Source: Glossina fuscipes (taxonomy: Eukaryota; Arthropoda; Insecta; Diptera; Glossinidae). From it: DNA of 64,000 bases. Under the pieces are notes generated by a model, which worked only from the letters and a program-made list of their open reading frames with translations, did no database searches and had not been told where the DNA came from. Position numbers and translations under genes: made by a program. Positions 13,031-24,968 of this stretch are shown here, piece by piece. Numbering within the stretch: position 1 is the stretch's first letter; each line of letters opens with the position of its first letter. The DNA is taken from the NCBI RefSeq assembly GCF_014805625.2, contig NW_023998455.1, positions 5,909,675-5,973,674 on the forward strand, read 5' to 3'.

Positions 13031-15109
13031 AGGTTGCTTTGGAAATAACATTAAATTTGCTAAATTTTGGATCCGTCCGTTTATTAGTGGGTTCTTTCCT
13101 GCTATGGAAAATATGCCTTTAACTAAAAATAGAGCTTAATTTTTGCTATTGTATCACAAAAAAAAATTAAGAGCTATGTGTAGGAGATTTAAGAACTTCG
13201 GACTTTGCCCGACCATAATGAGCTTAATTCTTTTTAAATAAAAACGTTAGGAATAAATATATTATTAAAAAAAAAAAAAAAAAAAAACTGTATTGATATA
13301 TAATTGTTGTTTGATCCTAATGAAAATAGCAATAATAAGAGTAATAATAATAAAATAATATAAGGTTAGCCTGTTAATAATAATAATATTATATTAAAAT
13401 TCTTTTATATTAGTTGCATAGAATACGTGTACAGTTGTAAGGAGAAGGCTAACATGATATTGGCGGAATAATCGAATTGTTGTCGATGGTGGTTAAAAAT
13501 AACTAAAAAGGATAGGTGTAAAAAAGAATTCTATTAAAACAAATTTTCCATATCGATCAAACAAACAATTGAGTGTTTTAAGGCGCAATTGTTGCTTATT
13601 TTACAAGTGAAACTAAATAAAAATAAGTTGAATACTGAGGACTGAATGAATTGTTGTAGAGAGAAATAACAGCATTTCCTTGCTTAGAATAACTATTGTA
13701 TAAGTATTCTAATCAATTATATTTGCTATGGAATGTTTTGTAAATTTTCACAAATTTACACAACAACAATGTACAACATGGTACGATAAGGCCAATATAA
13801 CTGACAAGCCTTTAAGAACGAATAAGAAGGAACTTTTTTTTTACACTTTGTATGTGTGTGTGTGGTAAACGTTAAATAATAAAAAAAAAAAAAATAAAAA
13901 AAAAAATACAATAAAAAAATTCTATAACAACAGAAATGCGCTCTCAAATCAGAAAACTTTCCTCTATAAAAACCTTGACAGAAAACTGACAATATTTCAG
14001 TTGAATGTGTAAAGTTAAAGCATAACGTAATACTGGGCAAAAAAAAAAAAATAGTTGAAGAATAAAATTTTATTATTCCTATACATAAATAAGAAATTCA
14101 TACAAACGCGAACGGTAAAGCGAGGAAGCGTTTATAAAACCAAAGCAAGACATTTTCGCGGTTAGTGCGGTTGGCTTAGTTAGTAAAACGGTTTAAATAC
14201 CACAAATTAAAAGTGAAGTTTTAAAACCTTAGAAAGCGGTTTGCGTTGACTTGCAAGCGATACGTTACACGTGTATGACTTCATCGTATATTAGAACAAC
14301 TCTATTACCTCAGTTAAGGAAGAGAACTTAACATGAGCAAGATTGAAAATGTTCTTCTTCTCTCTACTTTTTTAAATCGATTATAACAATATTAACACTT
14401 CAAGCGTCAGTGGACACACACACACACACACACACAGAGTGCAAATAAGAAAAGTTTTTTAAAGAAAATTTTAATAGAAAATTTAATATTTCATAATAAT
14501 AGGGTGAGAGAGAGAGAGAGAGAGATTAAATATTGAATAATAAAAATTGAGAAAATATTTCGGATGGCAAATAGTCGAAGAATTCACCTGTGACAAAATA
14601 AATAAATCAAAAAAAATAAATAAATAAAATATAAATAAATTAAAATAATATAAAAAAAAATTAATTTTTTTTTTTCGAAAATACCTAAAAGAATAAATTA
14701 TTACGTAAGATTTAAAAAAAGTATTTCACATAAATAGTAATATGAAAATGAATGGAAAAAGTATGCATTTGCCAAGGTCTTCAAAAGCCCAGTCAATTTC
14801 CCAAATTTTTGCGTCCTTGAAAGTGCGTAAAGTAAAGCGTTATGCTTAAGGAAGAAACTTCTCTTCGAGTCTATACCGCCAGCCCACTGCCAAACCGAAA
14901 TCAATAGATAAATTTGTACAAACACAGAACAACAGTTGACGTCTCTGCGGGATTAATGTGAAAGTTGCTAGGATTGATTTCAAGGTCCTCGATATCGAGT
15001 AAACACGATACCCGTGCATTTATGACTTGCTGTAGGAGTTGGCAGCTGTCGATAAAGTATTCATTCAAGTATTCATCTATTTTCAAGCTACAACCATAAA
15101 TCGGTCACA

Positions 15110-15780
15110 ATGTGTCGCGAACACTTACGTTACCGTGTAAGCACTTCTAGTGCTAGTTCTTTCCGCCTGCCGTAGAGTATAATTATTTATATACCCTACG
15201 GTGTTACTGCTTACGTTATGGCATAAGCACTTTTTTGCAGAGTAAGTATTTCCCCGACAGTGTCTGCGTAAGGCACTTAAGCTACTTACAACCCACTATA
15301 TACGTAAACTACGATTAACATGCTTACATTGACATAATCACGGCATAAGAATTTATTCAATGTAAATGTTAAACGCTAAAATACGATTATGTTATGCTAT
15401 AAGTATCTGTCTATGTATGTTGTGGGAGTGCTTCTACGGTATTGGCACTTACAAGCTGGTATAAGTAATTTTACCACAATACCGGCAGTTACTCTAGGCT
15501 ATAAAAACTGTGCGTTACCTGCAGTTTCGGTGGGAATCTAGACTAAGGCATTAGTGCTTTTACTGTCATCTAAATATTTACATTTACATTACGGTGTAGA
15601 TACTTATACTTAGGTGTAAGCTATTATACTACGGTGTAAGCTGTTATACTAGGGTGTAAGCTCTTCCACTGTGGCATAATGTGTAAAATGTGGTAATCTA
15701 TAAGTGTGGTGCGTAGTACGATATATGTGCTAGTATTTACCCGGCTGCATAAATCCTTACGCCATGGTGTTATTTTCGTT
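15110..15780. repeat. Field of degenerate 20-bp repeats (core ACGGTGTAAGCNNTTATACT)
   Basis: Three units are in exact 20-bp register at 15611-15630, 15631-15650 and 15651-15670. Looser copies of the core (GTGTAAGCACTT, GGCATAAGCACTT, GGTATAAGTAATT, GGTGTAGATACTTATACT) are scattered over the preceding 500 bp and just after. Confidence 0.8.
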
Positions 15781-16517
15781 CCTATTGTTGTTAAGGTCAC
15801 GGAACGTCTTCAAAGCGAAAAGAAAGCCCAAACTTCGGCAAACAAGACAAAATGACATAGAAACATAAGAGATCGATAGTGAAATCTTTATAAAAACGTG
15901 CGAAAATTGTTTTAAGATTGTTTTGTTTGGATCTTAGCTTGACGCAACCGGTCTTGTTGGTTATCAGGTTTAGTATTAATGGTAGTAATGATGATCGCCA
16001 ACGTTTTTCGAAACACTACTGCTTATCTTGGCGCTAATTGTGACTTCATTAATGCGCTTGCTCCTTTACTTAACCCAAAGATATCTTCACTTCTCTCTTG
16101 TCAAATTTCGAAGAATGTGTCCTTTCTACGAATTTTCATAACACAAATCTTGACTTTTGAAAAGTATTACTTAGAGGAAGAGTATCTATTTTTTCTGATG
16201 AATTCAACTCTTGTTTCTTGTTTCTAGGGTCTTCTAATGCGCCCCATTTTTCATTCTATTGCTATATATCAATTTTTCCTTAATATCAGATAAGTCAGAA
16301 GTGGATTTATTAAGTAGCTAAGAACCAGAGCAAGAGAGTCGTCTCTTTGAAAAATATAACAGAAGCAGGCTATCTTTTGGCCTGAAGTGCAGTAAAGCTA
16401 TGCTGCTTCTCAATTCTTATACGAGCGAGGATTTTCTGTAAACTAATATGTAGCGTAAGAAATGATCGAAATGGAAATTTTTACTCGAACTTGTTAAATT
16501 TGAAAGATTTAATTACT

Positions 16518-16520
<3 letters not shown>

Positions 16521-16550
<30 letters not shown>
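16521..16550. repeat. Poly(T) run, 30 nt
   Basis: Thirty consecutive T upstream of the SDCCAG8 start. Confidence 0.95.
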
Positions 16551-16883
16551 CAAAAGAAAGAAAAAAAAGCAGAAAGCAAAATAAATGAAGTAAAATTTAA
16601 ATAGTGTGTATGTTAAGGTAGAACAGCAGCAGTTGGTGGTGGCTTATAAGAATTGACACAAAATTCGTGTTGCTACAGCAACTTAATTAGAGCACTTGCC
16701 ACAAAACATTTACAAGTTTTTTAATGTGAAAAGCAGACATTAGCAAATGCATACTCGACGTGAATAAGCGAAACTAAGCATTTTTTTTTTTTTTCATTTT
16801 TTGTTAAATTAAAACTTTAAAGAAAATTTCATAGAAATGTTGCAAATATTAAGTAAAAGTTCATTTTATTTAGAGATCGGTCG

Positions 16884-19800
16884 ATGAGACCGTTGCGTGG
16901 CGTTAATAAGAAAAAGCAAAGCATGGATTATACAAATTATGCTTATAAGGAGGCGGTCGGACGGCTAAAACTAATGTTGGCTGACTCCTATAGCTCGCCG
17001 AAAAGAGCAACTTTAAGATCCAATGCGGCAAACCTAAGTGCAGATAATTACTCGAGTAAGATAGCAGTAAGTAACGGTTTAAAAGTTGAAACTTTTGAGA
17101 CTTTTAACACGAATATGTTTTAATAGGCTATTGAACGACCGACACTTGGCGATATCTCCAAGTATTTAAATCCAAGTCAAAAATCACATTTTGGCAGTTA
17201 TCGCTCGAGGAGAGATTACAATGGTTCTACCGGTTCTCAAGAGAATATTTACTCTTCGCCTGTCAGAAATTATGGTACATCTACAATCTCCACTCCTAAT
17301 ACTGTAATTGTCCCGTCATCAGCACAACCAGCACAAGCCTTGATGGAGGATTTTGCGACCACTTCAAAAGAAGCACCATTATCGGAAGACTGTGTTACGG
17401 CACCGGCAGAAATTGTCGAGTTTATCGAAAGACAAGATGATTATATAGAACAACTCGAAAAGGAATCGAAATATTGTCGCAATGAGCTAAGTAACCTATT
17501 GGGTAAAGTTCGCGAGGTTATCGATGAAAATGAACAATTAACGGAAAATACACGCAAAGAGCTAAAGGCTTTAGCTGACTTCCCTTCCGCTAATCTCCCG
17601 TCGGAATATGACGATTTTCCAAGCAAGAAAAGAACTTTAATGCCTCGCAAAAAAGATATAAAATCATCGCGTTATGGCTCAGCTCCGAATATACTGTATG
17701 AGGCTCGTATAAGTGAATTGGAGGCGGAATTAACGCAAGCCCATATTGACTTGAAACGTACGAAGACCGAAAATGAGGAATTAAAAAAGAAATTAGCAAA
17801 TGAGGTCTCGGACACTGCGCCAAATATTGGTCAGAATTGTGACATTCATCGCAAACAGATCGACTTTTTACAAAAAGAAAAGACTTCTCTCGAAGAGACC
17901 ATCAGGCATTTGCAGAAATGTTTAGATGAAACCAAATCGCAACAATTAAATGCGACCTCCAGTCGTTACATAAACGATCTGGTGCAAATGGAACGTTCTC
18001 AGGCCGAATTGGAAGTGAAACATCTCCGCGATGAATTGGATCGTCAACATGAAAGGGTGCGTGAGCTACAACACGATATGGCTCGACGTTTAGCCGAGGA
18101 GAGAGCAAGTGCCGAGAGACGTTATAACAATCAGTTCGATCAAATGGGCGGCGATTTGAGCCATCAATGGGACAATGTCACAAAACTGCAGCTAGAAGTG
18201 GAGCGACAAAAACGTTATGAAAGCGATTTAAAGCGCGAATTAGCAAATAGGAATGGTCAGATTGAAGATCTGAAAATGGAATTGAGATCGAATCGATCAA
18301 CTTTCCTCGCAGACATGGCTCAGCTGAATGCGGAAAAACAATCATTAGAGCAAGATATTACTGCCTTAAGATTGCAATTGGACAGAGCCTCTAGAGATCA
18401 TAAAACGGAAGCGGCACGTTTGAATGCGGAAATCAATTCGCTAAGACAACGCTTGGATCGAGCGGATGCCGATTTATTGCATTCGAAACGCGAAGTTTTA
18501 CGATTAAATGATGACATCGCCAATTTAGAAAAGGAGGTAAGCCTTCATAGCGACCTACACTACGGCAACAAAATATTCATTAATTTTTTGCTTTACACAC
18601 CTTTCAGTTAGCTTACGGCGAGCTGAAGAACGAAATTCGCCCCACGAAAAAGGATTTAGATAAACGCATTTCCGAAATGCAAGACAAACATGGTAATTTT
18701 CGCTTTTTCCCTCTAATGTCCACCTTCCCTTCTTTAAACGCTTGTCACGCACAGATTAGCGGATTAAAAATTTTTTTCTTAAACTTCCTTTAATCACAGC
18801 AACATCAAGAAAGTTTATGTCACTTTAGAGCACTTTCACGCACATTCTACTTTATTTTGCACCCTTTCAAAGATACTTAGCCATTGATTTTCCTCCGATT
18901 TCCTTTGATAAAATCTTTGTATTCAGTCATGGATTAAGATTTCGGGCGGAAAACAAAAGCACTAACTGCGCATTTAAGACCTTTTTGAGTACAAGAAAAT
19001 CTTTAAGTAGAAACCTCTGTTCACCCATTACTTCTACGCTTTTAGTCAGAAACTGCGCCTTAAGAAGATAATCAGACTACGTGTGATCACTTTAGTTGTG
19101 ATATCTTGTGAGTGTTTGTTCTTCGGTCAAGGATTCTCTCGCCGTTTGGCAGATGGTGTTGCCTATTCTTTGAAGGCCGAATATTCTCTCCTTTCATGTG
19201 AGAAAATATTTTCCTTATTCATTTAAATTTTTACTAACAAAATAGCTCGAATCGTTAGATTAAAGGAAAGGAAGGATTAGAAGAAGAAAGCAAAGTGTTT
19301 TTTACATTCATCATCGAAGGATTAGGATATATAATAATTGTGTCAAAACGTTTGCAAGGTCCAGAAGAAGGCTTCAGAGGTCTCACAAATACACGATCAG
19401 CATCTAATTCCGCATTGGGCTAAGCATGTCCGTCTGTCTGTTGTATACATTCGTAAACACGACGTATGAATTTCCTTTCTTTATTCTGAAACTACAAGGG
19501 ATCAGCCGCGCCCATCCAATATTATAGAGTATGAAAATTTATTTATTATCCTCCTTCTAAATCTTTTTTTGGGGACAAAAAATTCCTTCACGGCCGAATA
19601 AGCAAGAAATAAAAATGTACTAATCGGACACGACTGACATGTAAATATCCCATCATACCATTTCGCCTAGTACAGCGCTTTATGATAAAATAACCAAATT
19701 GCTTGTATGTAAGAATATTCTTTGCATAGCAGCCACCGAAGGATGTATTGTGCAGCTTTATAAAGGGTGCTGGCTTTAAAAAGCAGTTCTACACTTGTTG

Positions 19801-22800
19801 TGGTCCAATTACTCTTATCGATCAATTTTCATTAAAAAACTTTAAATATTAGATCTTTCTGCCACATAAGAGAAGTACGTTCCATGAAAATTGTTATACA
19901 GTGAGACGTCCAAATTTCAGTGCATTTGCAATAATTTTTATGCCAGATAAGCGTTACGAAGCAGTTTTCTTCATCGAATTATAAAAATGAAAACATTTTG
20001 GCATACAAAAGTTCATTTCTCATAGGAACAGTGATATGGCGAGAAGGCGCAAAAAGTTAACTGATCCGATTCGAATGCCGTATTAGGATTATTATGACTT
20101 TTTCAAATGAATGCTTTGTGAGCGGAGTGTTTGCATACATAGAAGCGATCTTAGTCAACCTATTCCCAAGATATCTTTGGATTGCAAGTGCGCTCAATTT
20201 TTCTAAAATTGCGATCCGTCTGTTAAGCTCAAAAATACATGGCCAAGCTGTCAAACAAAACTTGAGACAACCATTTCGAACCGATTGGCGTAATAAAAGG
20301 CGGATATCTCTTGACTCCGTGTGGATGTTTAATTCATAAACTTGGATAAACTTAATATACTCTGTACAATAAGTAGTGTGGGATAATGAAAGTTATGCGA
20401 GTAATATGTATACAAACAAGAATATAAGTTAAGGGATGATAGAAAGAGAATTTTTGTATTAAGAATAACACCAGCGAAGGAAAAATTGAGAAAAGCCTAC
20501 ATTGATGCTTGCATGTCCGCATATAATATATGCAATATTCTCCCATAAATATTGGATTGAGAAGACCGTGTGCGTTGCAGGTTAATGAATAGTAACTGTA
20601 TGTCTTTGAAATGCATATCTGGCCAAGTATTTTTCGAGATTATTGTTTGATGATTTGCTGTTTCTCCAAAGAAAAGAAAAAGTCGAGTCGAATGGTCGAG
20701 TATACTTTCCCTTTCACTATAATAACTGGATACCCTTACATGCATACTTAACATTAGTATCGCACAATTGAATAGATATTCAGCACCTAAAGGCACAATT
20801 TTGGAACAAGCTTATTAAGCACCTGACACATTTAACACATTTTCGTATAAACTGGGTAAGCTATTGATGCGGTTTTCCAAATGAATATGAATCGAAAGTT
20901 CTTCTCCAAGTTTAAGCAAACGCCTTGAAATCAATAGTTTATCATGAGCTGCTGTAGAGTTCGTAGAAGAATTTCATATGAGTTTTTCTTTTTGCAAATA
21001 TATTTACAATTTAGTGTTTTTTTGTTTTCAAAATTGATTTACTTATTTTTTTTTTTAGCGGAAACCGTTAACGAACTAGAAGACATGATACAAAGTCAAA
21101 AGCAACTCATGGATAAATTAACCAATGAATGTAGAACGTTAACAAAGAAATTAGAAGATACCACCATTAAGCATAAGTAAGCGGTTTTTTGTTTTTTTTT
21201 CTATTTACAAAAAAAAAAAAAAAATTTCATGACAAATTAAAATTCATTTTTGGAAAACCGTCAATCACATCTACCCGTACATATACATAACATATACATA
21301 TCCTTTCTTTTTGGTAATACATATACATACAAATGGGTACAATCTTTCATTTTACAAACACATTCTCTTGATAAAACAAAAGAAAAAATCCTAGCTTTGG
21401 ATTAATACGATGTCATTATCAATTTTTTTCTGCTGCCAAATACGAACAAAATCGTTACAATCAAAAAAATATATAAATCAAAAACTGATTACTGATAAAT
21501 TAGAAGCAATATTATCGGCACCAACTACAGTCGAGGACAGTTCAGCAATAAAACCGAAAATCGAGACATTAGCAAGCTCGGACCAAACGTTGACCGTAGC
21601 GAAGCCGCCAACTTGCCTTCTAGAAAAAGACAACATAGCGCCGCAGCAATCATTGGAAAATGTCCCAGCAACGGCGGAAAATGCAAAAGAGTCCACTTTG
21701 CTTTCTGAAGAAGAAAATACGACGTGGAGAAATATTTCTCGCAGCACTGAGCGATTAGAAAGGGAATGGGCTAAGATGCTTCCATTGCCACTGCAATTCG
21801 AAACTACAACCTCGGGAAAATCTCCTCATTCGCTGTGGACTGATTTGCATAATTATTCCACAGCCGACGGTTGTAATAGACATCGTAATGAAGGCAATTT
21901 TGGTCTTCGAAATGACAAGGAAAAGCTGAATAAGGCGGTCACGCAACCCTTGCAGCCCAAATTGCAGTCAAGTAAACACAACCATGCAAACAAGTTGCCT
22001 TTTGTTCAAAACAACACACGGGCAGAGGGTAAGAATTTAAATGCAAATAAACAAACAATTATGCCGCCGATTGCCAGCAGTCGTCATGATAGTCACGATG
22101 GATGCTTTGGACGTCACAGATGTACAAGAAGGTCAAGAAGTTGCTCGCACGAAAACTTGCATGGCGGCAAAACGGAGCCGTTGACTTGGTGTCAACAGCA
22201 TCTAGTTTTGAAACAAACGGTTAAATCTTGTCAGAATCTTTGTCACACTAGAATGACAAAGAAATCTGTCCCACACGAAGATGTCGTATATTCATCTACA
22301 GAGCATTGCTGTCGTCCTCGTCCATTAACGAAAACTTGTTGCAGCTGCAATTACAATCTAAAGAACAGGAAATGTTTGAATAACAAAACGGAAAATGTCG
22401 AAGAGAAAGGGAATAATTTCCACGAAAGGGAAACGTTTAAGACGAAGAGAAAAACAAAACCCGTTAAGGTCGATATAAATGTGAGACTAATGCCGAAAAC
22501 TTTGAAAAGCAAATCAGATAAGCACGGGCCAAACGAGATCATAACAAAGGCAGATGCTGATAATAAGGAAAGTCCTAGCCAGCCTATTGAATCCGAGGAA
22601 ATGGAAAAAGCATAAATTAAAGCAATATATATATATTCAACAATATAATAATATAATAATTCAACTTTAAGTCGCGTTGAAGTAGATTACCGTTCGAATT
22701 ATGCATTTAATGAGAAAATTTGTTTTCTTATTTTCATATTTTCAGCCGGGATGAACATAATCTGCGTAGTATTAATGATAAACTTTTGTTATGCTTAAAA

Positions 22801-24968
22801 GAAATCTGGCATAAATATAAAGAATTAATGCAAAAACACGATAATTGCGAGTTAATTGTCACAGATTGTCTTACAACTCATAAAGAGCAATACTCCATTC
22901 AAAATGCAAACATTACACCGCCACTACAATCATCAGCACAACCATCATTACAAGCATCACAGCAATCGCCACAACCACCACCACAACCAACACCACCACC
23001 ACAACTAACACCACCACCACAACTAACACCACCACAACCAATACCATCAACAGCAAAACACCAACGACAAAAGGTTTGTTTATAAAAAGAAAATTTTATT
23101 AAACGTACATCTTTTTCTCTTCTCTTTTTCTTGCTCTTTCTCTCTATAACACTATGGGTGTCTCTCCCTTTCTTTATCTCTCTTCGCTTACCTTTCTCTT
23201 TAACGCAATGTTTGTAAAAGAACGGAAATTTCATCTTTGCAATCAAACGTAGAATACTTAACGAACCGCGTATTAAGTAGCGATCGTCCCAGCAAGTTAG
23301 ATCACTCAACGACTTCGTATAACAGTTTACCAACAGCGGGAAAAGGTAATTTACATATTTAAGGATAATATTTTGACCTATTAAAACAACGATGCATCGT
23401 TCAGGTGAAAATTAACGCAAAATAAATCATTTTCAGAAGTTTTCTTCTTCTCTCAACTTGATTAGAAGTTTTAGCAAATGCAAGAGTTCGAATTTACCGA
23501 ATGGATTTCATTCCGTTATATTATTGTTACCACTAATCAAAATTTATAGCTTCAACCTTAGTAAAAAAACCTAAAATCCAAAGTCTATCGCAAAGAGTTC
23601 TTTCTCTCTCTCTCTCTCTCTCCCTTCCTCTCTGTCTCTGTCTCTCTCTCTCTTTCTCCGGTAAAAATTCCTTCAAATACTTTTTTTCCACTCTACACCA
23701 CTTGTTACATATTAAGCGTATACGCATGCGTACAAAAGCAGGAACGACTTGAGATAAATCCATCACGTATTACATCGCTCGGTTTAGAAAATAATTCTAA
23801 ATTGCTCTAATTTTATCTGCTCGTTTATTCTTCTCTCCAATTTGTGAAATGAAATAAAAATAAATGCTATCAAAAATGGTTCGGATTGGTCCACATCTTC
23901 GATCACTTCCCATATAATGGTTTGGTTTGAAAAGTGGTTACATGAATAATTGTATTAAACAAAGTGGTGTAGGGTATTAGTAATGATAGATTCTTCGCAC
24001 TACCACTACTACAGCTGTGGTACTGTCTCCTTATTAACTTTTGAAAACTTTCTGTGAAATTGTTCTTATTATCTTTAGTGTCTCTCGCCTACAAACCAAA
24101 CGCATTTGACGCAACCGATAAGTCGCGAACAATTGCCGATGACTACATCAAATCCGGTAATTCCTATAGTTATGAGCCCATCCTTGGAAAGGCAGCCGTT
24201 AACGATAGTCAGCCAAATGCTATCGCCGACGATTATAAGCCCAAATATGATACAACATCAACACCGGCATACGATTACAAATCACAATTCAACGACAACG
24301 ATGACGAAAATGTCAAAGACATTAGCGAAGGAGAAAAGAAGCAACAGCAGCCAATCGAGCACTCACAGCAAAACGCAAACGCCAGCGATAGAAATACAAA
24401 CGCAAACAACTCTGGTACCACCGGAGAAACCGCAGAAAATGCTGCTGATCGACTCGCTGACTACAATACAAACTACAATGCCTACGATGAATACGATCAA
24501 CAACAATACGATGCAGCAGGCTATGATGGTACCAACTACGAGCCTCAACAATACGGAAACGAAGGATACGATCCCGGGGTCAATCAAACAGACTATGAGT
24601 ACAGAGAAGGTGACTACGAGACCTCGGGCTATCAATATGAAGCGACAAACGAGAGAGGAGAAGCAACGGCAATTACAGAACAGCAAAACCAAGATACCAA
24701 CGTTATTACCAGCGTTACTGCGGAACCAGAGCCAACCAAAATCACAGCAGCGTCTTCCACACAAAAATCGACCTCATCTAATGTCGCGCCAAGCAAAACA
24801 AGCAAATCGTCGACAAATGCTGCAGGAGGAAGTGGCCAATCCAACGAAAGCCGAACTCAATCGCGTGCGGGCGGTAGCTCTATGGGGTCAGGAGGTCCCA
24901 CAGGAACAGGAGCCACAGGAAAATCCTCTCTGTCACAACAGCCTGCCTCGGCAACCGGCAAAAAGTAA
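16884..24968 (+). CDS. SDCCAG8: SDCCAG8-like centrosomal coiled-coil protein, isoform A (six exons)
   Basis: Exons read from splice signals: 16884-17066, 17127-18536, 18608-18692, 21059-21176, 23221-23345, 24079-24968, giving 936 aa. Every junction keeps phase: the GTAAGT donor at 17067 and the 60-bp first intron are in phase 0, G|CG makes Ala at 18692/21059, AA|A makes Lys at 21176/23221, and G|TG makes Val at 23345/24079. Family resemblance to vertebrate SDCCAG8, a centriole/centrosome scaffold, is seen in several blocks: AVGRLKLMLAD in exon 1, IVEFIERQDDYIEQLE followed by KYCRNELSNL in exon 2, and KLTNECRTLTKKLE then KTEISSLQSNVEYL across exons 4-5. Exon 2 is almost wholly heptad coiled coil. 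The C-terminal 296 aa are low-complexity, rich in Tyr, Asp, Asn, Gln and Ser, with no vertebrate counterpart I recognise. The start at 16884 is the first ATG; the ATG at 16923 is also possible. The intron 18693-21058 holds no recognised gene. Confidence 0.85.
21395..22615 (+). CDS. Large intronic open frame, possible alternative 3' exon or nested gene
   Basis: A frame of about 400 codons (ATG at 21410, stop at 22613-22615) lies between SDCCAG8 exon 21059-21176 and the alternative exon at 22746. The product is basic and Ser/Asn/Lys-rich. Its middle is rich in Cys and His (CFGRHRCTRRSRSC, WCQQH, CQNLCH, CCRPRPLTKTCCSCNY, NRKC), and it ends in an acidic/Lys-rich tail. A CTAG acceptor lies at 21391-21394 with a poor pyrimidine tract. 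From there the frame is phase 0, which fits the donor at 18536 but not the nearest upstream donor at 21176; that junction would end after 27 codons. No family was recognised. Its length in AT-rich DNA argues against chance. Confidence 0.4.
   Translation, partial: LWINTMSLSIFFCCQIRTKSLQSKKYINQKLITDKLEAILSAPTTVEDSSAIKPKIETLASSDQTLTVAKPPTCLLEKDNIAPQQSLENVPATAENAKESTLLSEEENTTWRNISRSTERLEREWAKMLPLPLQFETTTSGKSPHSLWTDLHNYSTADGCNRHRNEGNFGLRNDKEKLNKAVTQPLQPKLQSSKHNHANKLPFVQNNTRAEGKNLNANKQTIMPPIASSRHDSHDGCFGRHRCTRRSRSCSHENLHGGKTEPLTWCQQHLVLKQTVKSCQNLCHTRMTKKSVPHEDVVYSSTEHCCRPRPLTKTCCSCNYNLKNRKCLNNKTENVEEKGNNFHERETFKTKRKTKPVKVDINVRLMPKTLKSKSDKHGPNEIITKADADNKESPSQPIESEEMEKA
22746..23073 (+). CDS. SDCCAG8: Alternative SDCCAG8 exon, incompatible in phase with exon 5
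   Basis: This stretch is preceded by a strong pyrimidine tract and TTTTCAG and followed by GTTTGT. Joined to the exon ending at 21176 it keeps frame (AA|C = Asn) and adds 109 complete codons. The first part is coil-like (LRSINDKLLLCLKEIW, then HKYKELMQKHDN). The second part is a Pro/Gln/Thr-rich low-complexity tract coded by CCA/CAA/ACA repeats. It ends in phase 0. Joining it to 23221 gives a stop after 19 codons, whereas joining it to 24079 opens the +1 frame of the terminal exon, which stays open to 25173. The strong splice sites, the helical first half and the phase logic favour a real exon; transcript evidence is missing. Confidence 0.55.
23601..23657. repeat. (TC)n tract in a SDCCAG8 intron
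   Basis: Imperfect CT repeat between exon 5 (ending 23345) and the terminal exon (from 24079). It accounts for the Arg-Glu frame on the opposite strand. Confidence 0.9.

Larger units (their letters stand above)
9391..16883. other. Gene-free AT-rich stretch upstream of SDCCAG8
   Basis: No exon or RNA gene was recognised. It contains (TA)n at 9441-9473, a heptamer repeat, a 65-bp direct repeat at 11.35-11.52 kb, a dispersed-repeat fragment at 12.78-13.03 kb, A/T runs and the 20-bp repeat field at 15.1-15.8 kb. The promoter and 5'UTR of SDCCAG8 probably lie toward its right end, but no core element could be assigned. Confidence 0.55.

Noticed and set aside
22899..23333. 144-codon minus-strand frame with Gly-Cys runs
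   Set aside because: It is the complement of the CCA/CAA repeat in the alternative exon.
24363..24764. 133-codon minus-strand frame opposite the SDCCAG8 terminal exon
   Set aside because: Val/Ile/Cys-rich antisense shadow of the Tyr/Asp/Asn-rich coding strand.
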